Of a DNA stretch of 64,000 nucleotides, positions 11,087 through 22,144 are shown piece after piece. The notes under the pieces are model-generated. The model made no database searches, was not told the DNA's origin, and saw only the letters and a list, made by a program, of their open reading frames with translations. The position numbers and the translations under genes are program-made. Source of the stretch: Galerina marginata (Eukaryota; Basidiomycota; Agaricomycetes; Agaricales; Galerinaceae); contig JAECYW010000006.1 of the NCBI GenBank assembly GCA_023014335.1, positions 1,178,001 to 1,242,000 of the forward strand, written 5' to 3'. How positions within the stretch are numbered: the first letter of the stretch is position 1; every line of letters starts with the position of its first letter.

Positions 11087-11551
11087 TTCACTCATTTGCA
11101 CCTCCATGGACCCTCGTAGAGTGACTGACGTGTTGATGACAATGATGACTTGGACATGACTTTTTTCAGACTTTTTCTGGCACTTTACTTACCAATTCCA
11201 GCTTTGAAGCTGACTTGGGCATCGGGCTCGATTCACCTCTAAAGCATTAAATAAATTAAATACCAAAAAGCATGGCATAGAGTAGGCGGTGTAGCATACA
11301 AATTCAAAAAGCATATAAAAACTATCGAGCCATAACCGTGTCATGATCATGAAAGAAATCGAAAACGAAAAGCAAAATGAAAATGAACAGAAAAGAAGAG
11401 TGCAGAAATGGAAAAATGCGATGCGGATGCAGAGAAACCGACACACTGTCACTGTAACACGAATGGGCGGAACGAACCATAACACGCAGATAAAGTGAAG
11501 ACGAAGATGAGCACAGTGCTAGGAAACGACGACGTAAGACAAGCCCTAACT
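11087..11551. other. Convergent intergenic region
   Basis: This 465-bp stretch separates gene A from the eIF3a stop codon; the two genes are convergent, so it should hold both 3' ends. It is A-rich (runs such as AAAGAAATCGAAAACGAAAAG) and no gene is visible. Confidence 0.5.
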
Positions 11552-14500
11552 CTAAGCACGCCCCCTCCTCGGCCTCCACACCCCGCCTCCCCCACCCGCT
11601 CCTCCCCTCGTACTCCCAACAGTCTGGAACCCATCATCGTCCTTCTCCTTCTTCGGCTCCTCCTCCCTCTCCTTCCTCAACGCAGGCGCAGGCGAGCTCG
11701 GCCGGGGCGACGCCGTCCCAGAAACGCGGGGCGGAACAGCCGCCGCCGGAGCAGCGGCGCCATTCGACGGCGCACCACCGCCCCCTCCTCCTCCTCCAGC
11801 AGCTGCCCGTTCCTTCTCCTCCTGCCTCGCCCTCCACCCTCCCCCGCCCCCGCCCCCGCCGAGCGCACCAGGCCGATACTTCGCAGGCGCCGGACTCTCC
11901 GCTCTCGCAGGGGGCGTGTCGCCAGTAGAGGCAGCTGCGCGGGTCGGCGTGGCGGGGACAGAGTTGACAGGCGTGCGCCTCCACGCGCTCGGCTCTTCCT
12001 TCTCCTTCGTCGCGCGGATCCCACCAGCAGCAGCAGCAGCGGAGGCAGGGTTAGCAGAAGAGGCAGGGCCAACAGCAGCACCAACAGGCTTCCTCCCAAA
12101 GCCCGCCTTCTCCGCCGCCTTCTCCGCCGCCCTCGCCGCCCTCCTCGCCTCCGCCTCCTCCTCTCTCTGCGCTTGCAGCCTCGCCTTCTCCAACGCCTCC
12201 TGCCTCTCCCTCTCCCTCGCCTCCCTTCTCGCGACCGCCTCCGCCTCGGCCTTGCGTTTTTCTTCGGCAGCCGCCGCCTCCGCCGCCTCCTCCTCCTCCC
12301 GCCTCCTCTCCTCCTGTGCAAGCCTCTCCGCCTCCCGCCTCGCTTCCTCCATTTCCCTCTCCACCCTCTCCCGCTCCTCCTTCTCCTCTCGAACCCGCTC
12401 CTCCTCGCGGGCTTTGAGAACCGCCCGTCTGCGCTTCTCCTTCTCCTCCGCCACCTTCTTCTTCGCCACCTCTCTCTTCCTCTCAAACTCCGCCCCCCGC
12501 TTCTGGATGACCGCCTCCCTCCGCTCCGCATAATCCCCCAGCATGCGGCTCAGCCGCGCCTTGGTCTCCAGATCCTCCTGGTGCGCGAGCCGCGCGGCGT
12601 CCCGCCTAGCGAGCTGGATCGCGGCGAACGTGTCTTGGTCGGATTTTTGCTGGATTTCGTAGTCCGATGCGAGGAGGGGTTGTTCTTCTTTGCGGTACGC
12701 GCGCTCGATGTGGTCGATCCGCTTGGAGGTGATGCGTAGCCGCTCGTGCAGCTCCTTCTTCTCCTTCTCGAGCTGCGCGACTTGGATCGTGATGAGCCCT
12801 TCCGTGTCGTACGTCTCCAATTTCTAGAGAGCATACAACAAACAACCCAATAATCAGCCACGCATCAAGCACAAAATAAAAAAGGTGATAGAACGTACAT
12901 CAACATCATTCGGCTTCAAAATCCCCTTATCCACCAAACTCTGCGCATACTTCTTCGCCTCATCAATCCTTATACTCTCAATCTCCTTCTTAGTCCTCTC
13001 CTGCTCCTTCCTCTTCATCTCCTCCCTCACCCTCCTCCCCTCCTCCTCCTTCTCCTTCCGATTCGTCTCTGCCCGCCGACTGCTCTCCTCCTTCTCCTTC
13101 CGCACGCTCAGCTCACTGAGCAACTCGCGACGGCGCGCGACGAGCGCCCGGCGCAGCTGGAGGGCTTTACGCTCGGAGGAGACGGCGCTGATGAGAGCGG
13201 TGAGTTTGGCGGATTGGTCGGCTGCGCTGGGGGCGGCCGGTTTTTCAGAGATGAGCGCGAGGCTCTCATGCAAGCACAGTGCCACTTTACTAAGTCGCGT
13301 GCGGACAAGATCCGCAGTAGACGGCTGGATCGTCGTCTCCTGCGAGACAGAAGAAGAGGTCGACGCGGCCGATGTAGACGGCTGGTCGTCGCTCGCTACG
13401 AACGGGTCGTCCACGAACGTGATGCTGCCGTCTTTATGGTCCACGCGGACGTTGAGCTCGCCGCGCCGCGCGCAGCCCATGATGTACGCCTCGACCTGCT
13501 CGTCGTCGAACGAGCCTTCCAGGCCGGCGCTTTTGAGCGGCGCGACTAGCGCGAGGAGGTTGCTGATTTTGATGGTTGAGTATACCTGGGAGAGCTGGGA
13601 CAGCAGACGGGAGAGCAGCGCGCGTTGGAGGAGGGTGAGGTAGGGAGAGTAGGCTTCGTCGTCGGCGAGGGTTTGGAGGAGTGGGGCGATGGATGCGCAG
13701 AGGGTTAGTGGGTCGAATGTGACTTCGAGGATGTTGTACAGCGACTTGATACTGGTCGGTGAAAGTTTGAGGACATCACGTGAGAGCTAAGCCAATATTT
13801 AATCAGTGGTTTTTGGTCAGACGACAATGGACTCACTGCGTCCTTGAGCAATCCCGAGCGTGTCGGCATGCGGGTGAGGCCAAGCAACGCCGTCAGCCTC
13901 GCATTCTTGCCTTTAAGCTCATCCGCCTCCTCAGTATGCAGCCCAACAGGCACAGCAAGCGCGCTAACGAGCACCTGCGCCGCCAACCTCCCCATCTCCT
14001 CGTCCGACTTGCCCCCAATCGAGGTAACGACCGCATAATACCGGCTCCACGCCGCAGCATGATACAGCGCGTTCCCGCTCATCAGAAAGATCCGGGTCAG
14101 CTTCTCGTAGTAGCCCGCCATCATCGCGGGGCGCGGCGCCTTCTTCGCCATGGTGAGCAGGTTGTGCACGTCTTCGACGGAGCGGAAGGCTTCTTGCCAT
14201 AGCTCGAGCTCGACGGAGGTGTTGAGCTGTGCGAAGCGGGTGTCGAGGTGGTGTTGCAGCGTGTCGGGGTCGGAGAGGTTGATGGAGTGTTGTTGGTGCG
14301 AGTATTTGGCGACGTTGGAGAGGTGCAGGCGGAGCGTCTCGCAGAGCCGACGGAACTCGACTTTGCGTTGGTGTTTGAGGCAGAATTTGAATGCTTGTTG
14401 GGCGATTTGCTGGGATAGGATGTGACAGTGTGAATGATGCTGTCTGTCATGGGGGAGGGGAGGCGGGCTCACCTGGTAGATAACTTCCAGCCTAGCGTTG

Positions 14501-15000
14501 TTTTTGAGCGTCTCCAACGACGTTCTATAGCTCTCCCAAAGGAACTTAAGCCACGGCGTAACAAGCGCACGATCCGTGCGGTCTTTACTCTGATCACCAC
14601 TAACCGCACCAAGCAGTATACTCTCCGGCGTCTCGCTCGCCTCCAGATCATCCACCTCAACCGCGCTCTTCACCGCCGCCTTCTCCTGCGCCTCGCGCAC
14701 TTTCGCATCCGCAAGCTGCACGAAACGGGTGATCACAGTCTCGATGCTCTGCACGCTCGTGTTCTGCGCGATGTTTTTGTACTGCATCAGCCCCTCCTTG
14801 GCGGTGCGCCCCTTGCGCATGTCGACGCAGAGCTCGATGAAGCGGTGCATTATCGGCTCGAGCGAGGTGAGCGGGGTGGATCGGAAGCGCTTTGAGGAGA
14901 ACATTTCTGTGAGGGATTGGAGAGCGGCGTGGGTCTGCCCGACGGAGACGAGCCCTTCGGCTTGTTTGAGCACCGTCTCTGGTTTTGAAAATGGCGCCAT
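11552..15000 (-). CDS. TIF32: Eukaryotic translation initiation factor 3 subunit a (eIF3a/Tif32)
   Basis: Four exons on the minus strand (15000-14473, 14409-13837, 13786-12899, 12823-11552) splice in frame to 1086 aa. The N-terminus reads [18 protein letters not shown] and is followed by the eIF3a alpha-solenoid, for example [20 protein letters not shown] and [22 protein letters not shown] domain around [30 protein letters not shown] follows. The C-terminal third is a highly charged Arg/Glu coiled-coil spectrin-like region, then a Gly/Ala/Pro-rich tail. eIF3a is the scaffold of the eIF3 complex, which joins mRNA to the 40S ribosome in the cytoplasm. Length and architecture match the family. 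A fragment of exon 2 is duplicated at 3134-3517. Confidence 0.97.
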
Positions 15001-17465
15001 GTTGGGCTAGAGAGATGTTAGAGAGGGTTTTGTAAGAAAGAGAATGAAAGGACGTACGTTTGGTGGTCGCTGGTGATCAGATAGATGTGGGTCATACAAA
15101 AAAATTGGCCTGGTGCTTTAGGGCAGGTCTTGGTCATCATATATCGACTCGTTTCGGAACCGAACTGCAAGACCTCCACTTCTCCTCCGCTGCTGTTTAC
15201 CTCAGAAAGCGGCGATAAATGAGAAAATTGGGATTCAATTCAACTAATCTTTCTACCCAAATTATTTGTATCCTCAGCCAACCTCTCGTCATCGAAAAAA
15301 TTCATCATTTACCCCTGTAATGGCCAGATACGAAATATCTTTTGTCAATTGACTATACGAAGCGCTGAAACATATCGGTGTCTGCCTTAGGGAGATTAGC
15401 AAGACCGCGTCTTCGTTAATGGCACCCTGCCCATCACAGTCCCAAAAACGGTGACTCCTTCGCAATTCGTCGAGGCTGGCTATTCTGAATTTCTGATTTA
15501 CGCATTTTGAAGTTAAACATTAAACACCAGAGCTAGATCTCAGTCTTCGGTTATCTAGCCACTTCGACCAAGGGGTTCCTACAGCTATAAAAAACAAAAA
15601 AAGAAAAGCTGAAGCGCATCGCTTTCGAGATCATCTCAGTCGTCCTCGAACCAATACCTTAGGCCTCTTGCTACACTCGAGATCGAGCTCACCGGATGGC
15701 CCCTTCGAATTCCCTCCGCTCTGCGTATCTGAACCATGTCCGATTTTTTTCGACGCCAGATGAGTTACCCCCATCTTGCAGACCCTTTTCCCTTTGCTCT
15801 CATTCGCATCTTCTCTACTCCATTCATTTCCGCCTCATCAAAGTTTCTGCTGGATGGATGGCCTCGAAACCGAAACCGAAGCGTCTGCCCGGGGCACCAC
15901 AACCCCTGGAGGTCGCACTGTAAGGTGCTCCGAGTCTTGTCACTTGTGCCGTCGTCAGCCATCCGAACAGGTTTCAGGATGTGAAGTTCGAGCAGGATAT
16001 TCTTAATCCACCTTCTGGGTCTTTTGAAAAAAAAAAAAAAAAAGAGTTGTATGCTACGACTGGACTTTAACACTGGCAAAGTGAGTTACTTACTGCTTTT
16101 CCCAACTGTATAAAGCGCTCATGACCAACTTCATAAAGATGCAACCTTCAAGTTTTCACACTTAAAAACTCCCAGTCCGAAAAAACTGGTTCAGGAGGCG
16201 TTGGCATCATCGAAAGATCGTCTACAATGTACTCTCACCGCGGATTGTTTAATAGAAGACAGCTCGATTCAGGATTTGTTAATCAAGACGACGGCCTTCT
16301 GAGTCAGAGTGTTTTGGAGGTCTTCTCTTCTCAAAACACCCACAGCCGTGCATCCGACAGCGGATAAATCTTCGAACGAGCGCAGCTCTTCCCATATGAG
16401 CGCTCCATCCCATATGGACCCAGAAGGATGTCGTCTACATACTCTAATAATAAAGCGATGTGTCCAAAATTATCGCGAACCCACCTTCATGATCAATGCC
16501 AGTTATTGATAATTCGCAGCGACTCCGATCGTTGGCTATTCTCGCTCGTCTTTTTCCAGTGAGTCCGATGTTGACTTCGAGGCGGTGATCATCATTTATA
16601 CCAGCCAGTTGAATGCGTTCTGTGGAGCTGACTGGGTTTTTTATGGTCGGTGGCAGCCCGACGGTCAACCAAAAGAGTGACTGCAAAAATTTCTATTCGA
16701 ACCAGTACTAGTCAAAGTGGAGAAGCTTTGGCTGGTACAGCGACACTCTCTTGATCTACCCGGACTTTTCATTAATTTACTATCTAATCATTTCGACTAA
16801 CACGGCGGAATCCGACAGCTCGCTCGGGAACTCCAAACCCCGAGGTGATTGGTTCTCGCTCAATAACCGTGTTCCCATCTGTTCTCATACCCTCCAACTT
16901 GGTCTATGTCCTTACTTCTTCTGAACTAGTGAAGATTTAGCTCTAGGAGTGCTAGGACTCGAGTTGATGAGTATCAGCTCTCGTCCAATGGCCACTTGCT
17001 GCGCCGACACCTTCCATTTGAGCTTCGCAATTCGAACTAATACCAGAAAGCATCATGTGGGGCAGCGTGAAATGTTCGGTGAGCCGAAATTTATTATCCT
17101 TTATACGTATATTTTGTCTTACAGACGTCAAAGATTCCTTATTGATTTTCACTCGGAATGCCATATTGCAATATACATCCACCTGTAGGCCTCTCTATTT
17201 ATGGAGTTGACGGGCTCCGGACTGGATCACGAATTCACTATGGCCACTGGCAGGCTGGCAGGAAGCTCCGCCTATCAAGGCACAATGCCAATGCCAGCCT
17301 GGATGACGCTTCCGTTGCGTTCTTATTTATAAAAACTCATAAAACGGCATGGTCATTAATCGACAGCCTTCGGTCATGCCCATGCCCTTCCCATCCTCCC
17401 TTCTTCTGGCATCCGTCGCATCTACCTCTCGACGCCTTTTTTACGGTTTTTTTCACTGCCTAGCG
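15001..17465. other. No gene identified; short frames and an A16 run
   Basis: Upstream of eIF3a lie about 600 bp that should contain its promoter. A TATAAA-like box occurs near 15584, followed by small frames starting at 15696 or 15736, and another 46-codon frame starts near 16228. None shows a known motif or a convincing exon chain. A run of 16 A lies near 16027. I see nothing else that can be supported. Confidence 0.4.
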
Positions 17466-18842
17466 ATGGCTGAAAGCGCGGGAACCAGCAATGCCTCTCT
17501 TTCTGGTTCTGAGGCCTCTCAAGTTCTGAACCCTTTCACTCCCATGGCGTTTTTACCCCCTGAGTTGGCGTCTCAGGCAGTTCTTGCTGGGTTTGTAGTC
17601 GCGTGCTCATTGAGTGTAAGCCCATCTTATCACCTTTGCTTCGAAACCTTAGCTAACCAAAGAGCCTAGGTCTTGATTTGGGATATACTTCATCATCTGG
17701 AGGATGACTTCCATCTAGCATTCAAGAAGCGGTTCAGGTTTCCGACAGCCGTGTACTTTTTGTCCAGGTACTTGTCTTCTCACCGTTCGCTGAAGAATGT
17801 CCATTTTTATCTTTGTTCTTCTCACAAATAGAATAGCGACGCTCGTCTATCTTGTAGGCAAGAATGTTCAGCTAAGTATGTATTCGATGAACTCTCGAGC
17901 GCATCAACGTTGGATCTGATATATTTTTTGGTAATAGACTCGGAAATAACCCACTGTCGTGCGATGGAATACATCCTATGTGGTGCTTTCGTCGTTGCCC
18001 ATTCAGCGACCAGTCTCCTTTTCTACATTCGGGTGTGCGCAGTCTACGGAATGCAACGATACATTGTCGCTTTCTTCGGGATGTCATGGCTCATCGTAGT
18101 TGCTGGAGCCGCTGCGACGTTTACCGCCCAGGAAGGAGTTCATATAGGCCCGACACTATACTGCACCTCCAGACTCCGGAACCGATTCATTATAGCGACA
18201 TCCGCGACGGACCTGTTCAACGATTCGCTTATTTTCGTAGCCATTTTATATCGGCTCAGTATTGCAAACATGCCCAGCGGCGGCGACAGCTCGAAAAGGG
18301 GGATTTGGGACCCAGTGAGACGACTAGCGACGTTGCAGGGGTTTACGAAGAGTTTTCTGCAGGACAGTCAGATTTACTACCTGTAAGCTCCTCATCCTCC
18401 AAGTCCCAAAATCCACGGAAAGCTAATGCACTCCTTGTGAAGGATCGCGGTGATAATGAACTTCACAACAGTGGTCACCTTCTTCGCAGTGCATCACCCG
18501 CAGGACTCCCCCTTCCGCGTCGTGTTCATCTTCCCGAATACCGTCGTCGTGAACATCATGGCCTGTCGAGTCTTCAGGAACGTCCAGTTTGGCCGCCACA
18601 ACAAAGTGATGTTCACGAACACGATGGGTCCTATGGAGTTTAAGCCGGGCGATGTCAGCGAGTCTTATAGCATGACCGACACGCAGAACCGACACCGATC
18701 TGTCAATTTGGGGAGCCAAATCTCGAGGTCGCGGTCGAGCGGTCCACTGGTCGTCTCGATGCACTCGGAAGCTTTCGATACCGATTCGGAGAAGGCCCAA
18801 GGAAATGGTGTTTCTGTCACAAAGGTGATCGAATTTGCCTAA
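17466..18842 (+). CDS. Seven-transmembrane protein of the basidiomycete DUF6533 type
   Basis: Five exons (17466-17615, 17670-17767, 17832-17875, 17938-18382, 18443-18842) splice in frame to 378 aa. Seven hydrophobic helices can be read: around AVLAGFVVACSLSVLIWDIL, AVYFLSRIATLVYLVG, YILCGAFVVAHSATSLLFYI, VAFFGMSWLIVVAGAAATF, FIIATSATDLFNDSLIFVAI, IAVIMNFTTVVTFFAV and VVFIFPNTVVVNIMACRVF. The first block (IWDILHHLEDDFHLAF) resembles the N-terminal DUF6533 region of the large Agaricomycete 7TM family. A Ser-rich, RSRSSG-containing cytoplasmic tail follows. The family is of unknown ligand and is GPCR-like only in topology. Confidence is high for a 7TM protein and lower for the family name. Confidence 0.85.
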
Positions 18843-19014
18843 GAGTCAGACTCAAATGAAAGAGCTGTCCGCCAATCTTTTATCATAACATTGGTGTGGA
18901 CTGCGCCTTTAAGCCCTTTACCTGGAAGGGGATTCCTCCTTTTGGCCAACCGAACCCATTAATCTACGGAATAATGGCAGACTCGCTGTCGACATACCGA
19001 AACGAGATGGATGG

Positions 19015-19245
19015 GAGTCCGTCAGCAAGTAGTTTATCAATCATATTCTGTTGGTCAATTGTGGGTCTTCGAAGTTTGATAACTTCCCCCTTTAGACTAG
19101 ACAATACTGCAGCACCTCACTACATCTGTAACACTTTGAACGCAATATCATTCACTATGACTTCAGGAATGTATTCAAAGGAACAGTTGCAAAAAGTATC
19201 ACTCTTGGGCAAGAGTGGGGTTGAACCCACGAGACATCACTAATA
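19015..19245. repeat. Duplicated segment ending in a tRNA-Leu 3' remnant
   Basis: The stretch matches 21411-21620 closely (GTCCGTCAGCAAGTAGTTTA at the left, AATGTATTCAAAGGAACAGT near the right). Like the other copy it runs into the 3' half of a tRNA-Leu gene (GAGTGGGGTTGAACCCACGAG, one base off an intact T-arm). Here the tRNA stops after about 35 nt and is followed by AT-rich sequence, so it is a dead fragment. Copy 2 ends in a complete tRNA gene. Confidence 0.7.
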
Positions 19246-19574
19246 TATAATTTGTAAGACGAGGCAATAGGACGTAATAATTTGTAAGACAGGGCAATAG
19301 GTATTGCCCTCTCTTACAAATTATATATTCCTAACCTCTGACCTTTTATTTATGTACGAAGATTCTTAGATCGATACAGCGCTCATCCAATTAAAAAGAG
19401 GACAGAGTATTTGTAAATCGGCCTTCAGAGCTAGAAAAATACTGTCCGGTGTTTGGAGCTCCGGAATGGAGACTCCACAGAGGGGTTCTCAGGATCCAGT
19501 GTTTGGCTGGCAATGGCGTCTTCCAACCTCGTAATCTCTCTTTCTCTCTCGTTTCCACCTGGAAATCCTTCGAC

Positions 19575-20440
19575 ATGGCTTCAGACCACCAGGTAGCGCT
19601 CACAAGGTCCCAGATGATGCCAGCGCCATCGACGCTTATCTCAAAAGCGGCCAGGCAGGTAGTGGCCGCCTTTATACAGAAACTATACGAGTTGACTCTG
19701 ACTTTGTTGCGAAACCTGGGTCTTGATTGACGAATTTCTTGTTCGTATAGGATGGTCGATGATCCCAATAATGAAGAGCTAATACGCTGGTCGGAAGTTG
19801 GAGATTCGTTCTTCAGTGCGTTGAATTCATGACATGCTTCAAGGTTCGATTGATTTATTGATACCATATAGTACTCGATCACGAGCGCTTTGCACGCGAA
19901 GTGCTCGGCAGGTGGTTCAAACATCGTAATTTCAGCTCATTCGTACGCCAACTAAACATGTACGGCTTCCATAAAACCCTGCTGCAGCATCTACAACAAG
20001 GCGTCCTCGAAAGCGATACGGACACCGAGTTTTGGAACTTTGCGCATGCCAATTTCCATCGCGGACAGCCAGACCTACTGTGTCTCATTCAACGAAAGAA
20101 GCGGGTCCCGCAGCCAGGGGAGGAAGGTCCTATCGATTTGCGCGATCCCAATGCTACTGCGGGTCTATTAGGCGCCGCGGTACCTGGAACAGGCGCCCTA
20201 AACACGATTGACGTCTTGGCACTTATAGCTGGACTCAAAGAGCCCCTGCATATCCCTCTAGAGAACTTCAGTTTCGCAAAAGCAGAGGAATTGCGGAAGA
20301 GCCTTCAGGAGAACTTACCAGAGCAACGGGAAATGGGGGACCAAGATCGCATGCCTAAGCGTGTTCGACTTTTCCCATCATCCATGTCTTTTGTCCTAAA
20401 AAAAATCTGGGACAAGGTTGTCCAATTCTTGAAGCATTAG
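19575..20440 (+). CDS. Short heat-shock-factor-type DNA-binding protein
   Basis: Three exons (19575-19690, 19751-19815, 19872-20440) give 249 aa. Residues ~20-125 form a complete HSF DNA-binding domain: FIQKLYEMVDDPNNEELIRW, DHERFAREVLGRWFKH, then NFSSFVRQLNMYGFHK (the recognition-helix signature) and FWNFAHANFHRGQPDLLCLI. The remaining ~125 residues include LENFSFAKAEELRKSLQENL but no clear hydrophobic heptad array (HR-A/B), so trimerisation as in true HSF1 is doubtful. It should act in the nucleus as a transcription factor. Both intron positions were placed to preserve the domain. A further 3' exon cannot be excluded, but a TAG stop closes the frame at 20440. Confidence 0.85.
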
Positions 20441-21410
20441 GATACTCCGTAAGTGTTTCTCCTTGACAGCTTATCTCATACTGATTTTTTAGTATCGCCT
20501 ACATCGAAGCGGGATAGCACTGGCGTTTTGATGTTAGTAAACCTGCTCTCGCTTGTAGCTTCCTAAATTGTTGGCGAACATGTCCGTGGGGCGCGTCCGT
20601 ACATAGTATATTGTCCCCGTTCGTCTTTGATCAGGTAGCTAGACGCCGTACTCGAGTATGGGGACCCTATGCGTTTATTTCTATCTCTACTTTATTAGGC
20701 ACATTTATATTAGATCGATACGAGAACATGCGAATTCGAAAGTCAAAGTGACCAAACCGGCCTACTCTAGAAACGACGTTACCAGATATCATCTCCAGAA
20801 CCAGTTCGTAACCCAGCAGGCCGAGGTCAATCGCTCACGCAGTTGGTGGCCACGCTGCCAGAGGAGAATTGCCCGTTACGCTCGGAGGAGATCATTCGTT
20901 GGTACGTAAAGCACTTCCACCACAGATTACCCATAAATTAACGTACTTACGAGTGAATAGGCTATGGGAAGAATTTCAGGGACCTTATCGTAGACGAATA
21001 AACCGAAGAGAAGATAATATGTGATGGTCGGGCTATAGCTAGGTTTAAACAAGTTGCATGCGACGGCAGTCTTTCGGGGGTTTCTGGATTTTCTTGCAGT
21101 ATCTTCTGGCTCGAGGGATTCTGCGCGTCGTCGTTTGCTTCGCTGCGAGTCGGCTTCGTCGGTGCTGGCACGTTCGGCAGAACGCGAGTCTAAACGGTAG
21201 TGATAGTACAGCTCTGGACTGTCTGGGCTGCTGAGAAGGGGGTGGGCTGTTGTCGGTGCAGAGATTGAAAGCGAGCCAACAGGCGGATAGGTGTACGCAT
21301 CGTGTCTGTCAAAGGTGAACGAGGATGAAGGACCCTCGTTTGGTGGAGTGAGGAGGTGCTATGGCGGCTGTAGAACCTGAAAAGTGTGCGACGAGCTGTG
21401 GTGGGGGCAC
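20441..21410. other. No complete gene; possible 3' exons near 20.78-20.99 kb
   Basis: A frame from about 20780 encoding SLTQLVATLPEENCPLR then SEEIIRW can be spliced at GTACGT (20898) to an acceptor at 20959-20960, ending LWEEFQGPYRRRINRREDNM and a stop. It looks like the end of a protein, but I could not find the beginning and do not recognise it. The rest of the region shows nothing. Confidence 0.25.
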
Positions 21411-21620
21411 GGAGTCCGTCAGCAAGTAGTTTATTAATTGCGGCTCTTCGAAACTTGATAACTTCCCTCTTTAGACTAGACAATATTGCAGTACCTCACT
21501 ACATCTGTGACATCTTGAACGCAATATCATTCACGATGACTTCAGGAATGTATTCAAAGGAACAGTTGCAAAAACTTGAAAAAGTATGGCAAGAGTGGGG
21601 TTCGAACCCACGAGACATCT
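21411..21620. repeat. Second copy of the tRNA-linked duplicated segment
   Basis: This copy matches 19015-19245, with about 40 bp of internal length difference near the left end. It abuts and overlaps the 3' part of the intact tRNA-Leu at 21597-21691. The duplication therefore used sequence downstream of a tRNA gene plus its 3' half. Confidence 0.7.
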
Positions 21621-21691
21621 CTGTCATGGGAAAACATGAGTATGCAATGGCTTACTTAAGTCACACGCCTTAACCACTCGGCCATCTTGCC
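21597..21691 (-). tRNA. tRNA-Leu, probable anticodon UAA, with intron
   Basis: On the minus strand a 7-bp acceptor stem (GGCAAGA/TCTTGCC, then discriminator A) encloses a D-arm GCCGAGTGGTTAAGGC. The anticodon-stem 5' side is TGTGA with the loop starting CTTAAG. A T-arm GTGGGTTCGAACCCCAC follows. The extra sequence between the anticodon and the 3' stem implies a short intron after position 37. The variable arm can pair GACA with TGTC. Aligned to the neighbouring tRNA, the 3' anticodon stem is CCATG, which leaves one C-A mismatch and two G-U pairs, so slight decay is possible. The A and B boxes are intact. Confidence 0.8.
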
Positions 21692-21753
21692 ATCAAAATT
21701 TTTGTTTTGACAACTCCTTAGCGCGTTAAACTGCCTTGCTCATTCAAAAGTAT

Positions 21754-21861
21754 TGACAAGAGTGGGACTCGAACCCACGCAACATTACGTTATGAGAAAA
21801 CCCGCTAGAGCAGGCAAGCAATCGCTTGAGTCACACGCCTTAACCGCTCGGCCATCTTGCC
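21754..21861 (-). tRNA. tRNA-Leu, probable anticodon CAA, with intron
   Basis: This minus-strand tRNA parallels the one 60 bp away. The acceptor is GGCAAGA/TCTTGTC (one G-U), the D-arm is GCCGAGCGGTTAAGGC, and the anticodon stem is TGTGA pairing with TCATA. The loop begins CTCAAG (anticodon CAA) and the T-arm is GTGGGTTCGAGTCCCAC. About 25-30 nt between anticodon and 3' stem form an intron, as is usual for fungal tRNA-Leu(CAA). The variable arm can pair AAC with GTT. All promoter boxes look intact. Confidence 0.88.
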
Positions 21862-22144
21862 ATTAGGTAAGGGATTGGCGAGGAAGTATCGAGAGGCATT
21901 GGAAGTTCTAAGCCTGACGCCTGATGTCCAACAATTGGCCAAAGTAAAGAATTGTTCAAAAAAAAAAAATTGTTCAACAAAATAAGGATTCTCGTCAATG
22001 AACGTGAATTGAAATACTAATATAGGATCCTACTTAAGCTAGTGAGCTGTTGTGATGATGTCCTCCAAGCTGCCTTCCAAACCTACTCGGACTCAAACCG
22101 TTCGCCAAATCCCCTGTACTCCAACCATACCGATAAAAGAAACA

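Larger units (their letters stand above)
6990..11100 (+). repeat. Segmental duplication copy A (carries secreted gene A)
   Basis: The segment from roughly 7.0 to 11.1 kb recurs in reverse complement at about 38.5-41.4 kb (copy B) and 42.1-46.8 kb (copy C). Shared landmarks are the repeat units at 7.25-8.56 kb, the non-coding block 8570-9290 (for example ATCATATTAAATGACACCGA in reverse), and the whole secreted-protein gene with its introns. Copy A lacks the insertions seen in B and C, so it serves as the empty-site reference. The left boundary is fuzzy: similarity fades between about 6.9 and 7.2 kb. Confidence 0.8.

Noticed and set aside
11495..12739. Long plus-strand and other-frame open frames opposite the eIF3a C-terminus
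   Set aside because: They are Arg/Pro/Ser/Leu-rich shadows of the GC-rich charged region of eIF3a; the minus-strand frame continues a conserved protein.
16027..16042. A16 run as a retroposon poly(A) tail
   Set aside because: No target duplication or upstream retroelement sequence is visible; simple homopolymer runs also occur near 21960.
21386..21673. A 95-codon plus-strand frame containing WQEWGSNPR
   Set aside because: That phrase is the antisense translation of a tRNA T-arm; the frame crosses the tRNA-Leu gene and a duplicated segment.
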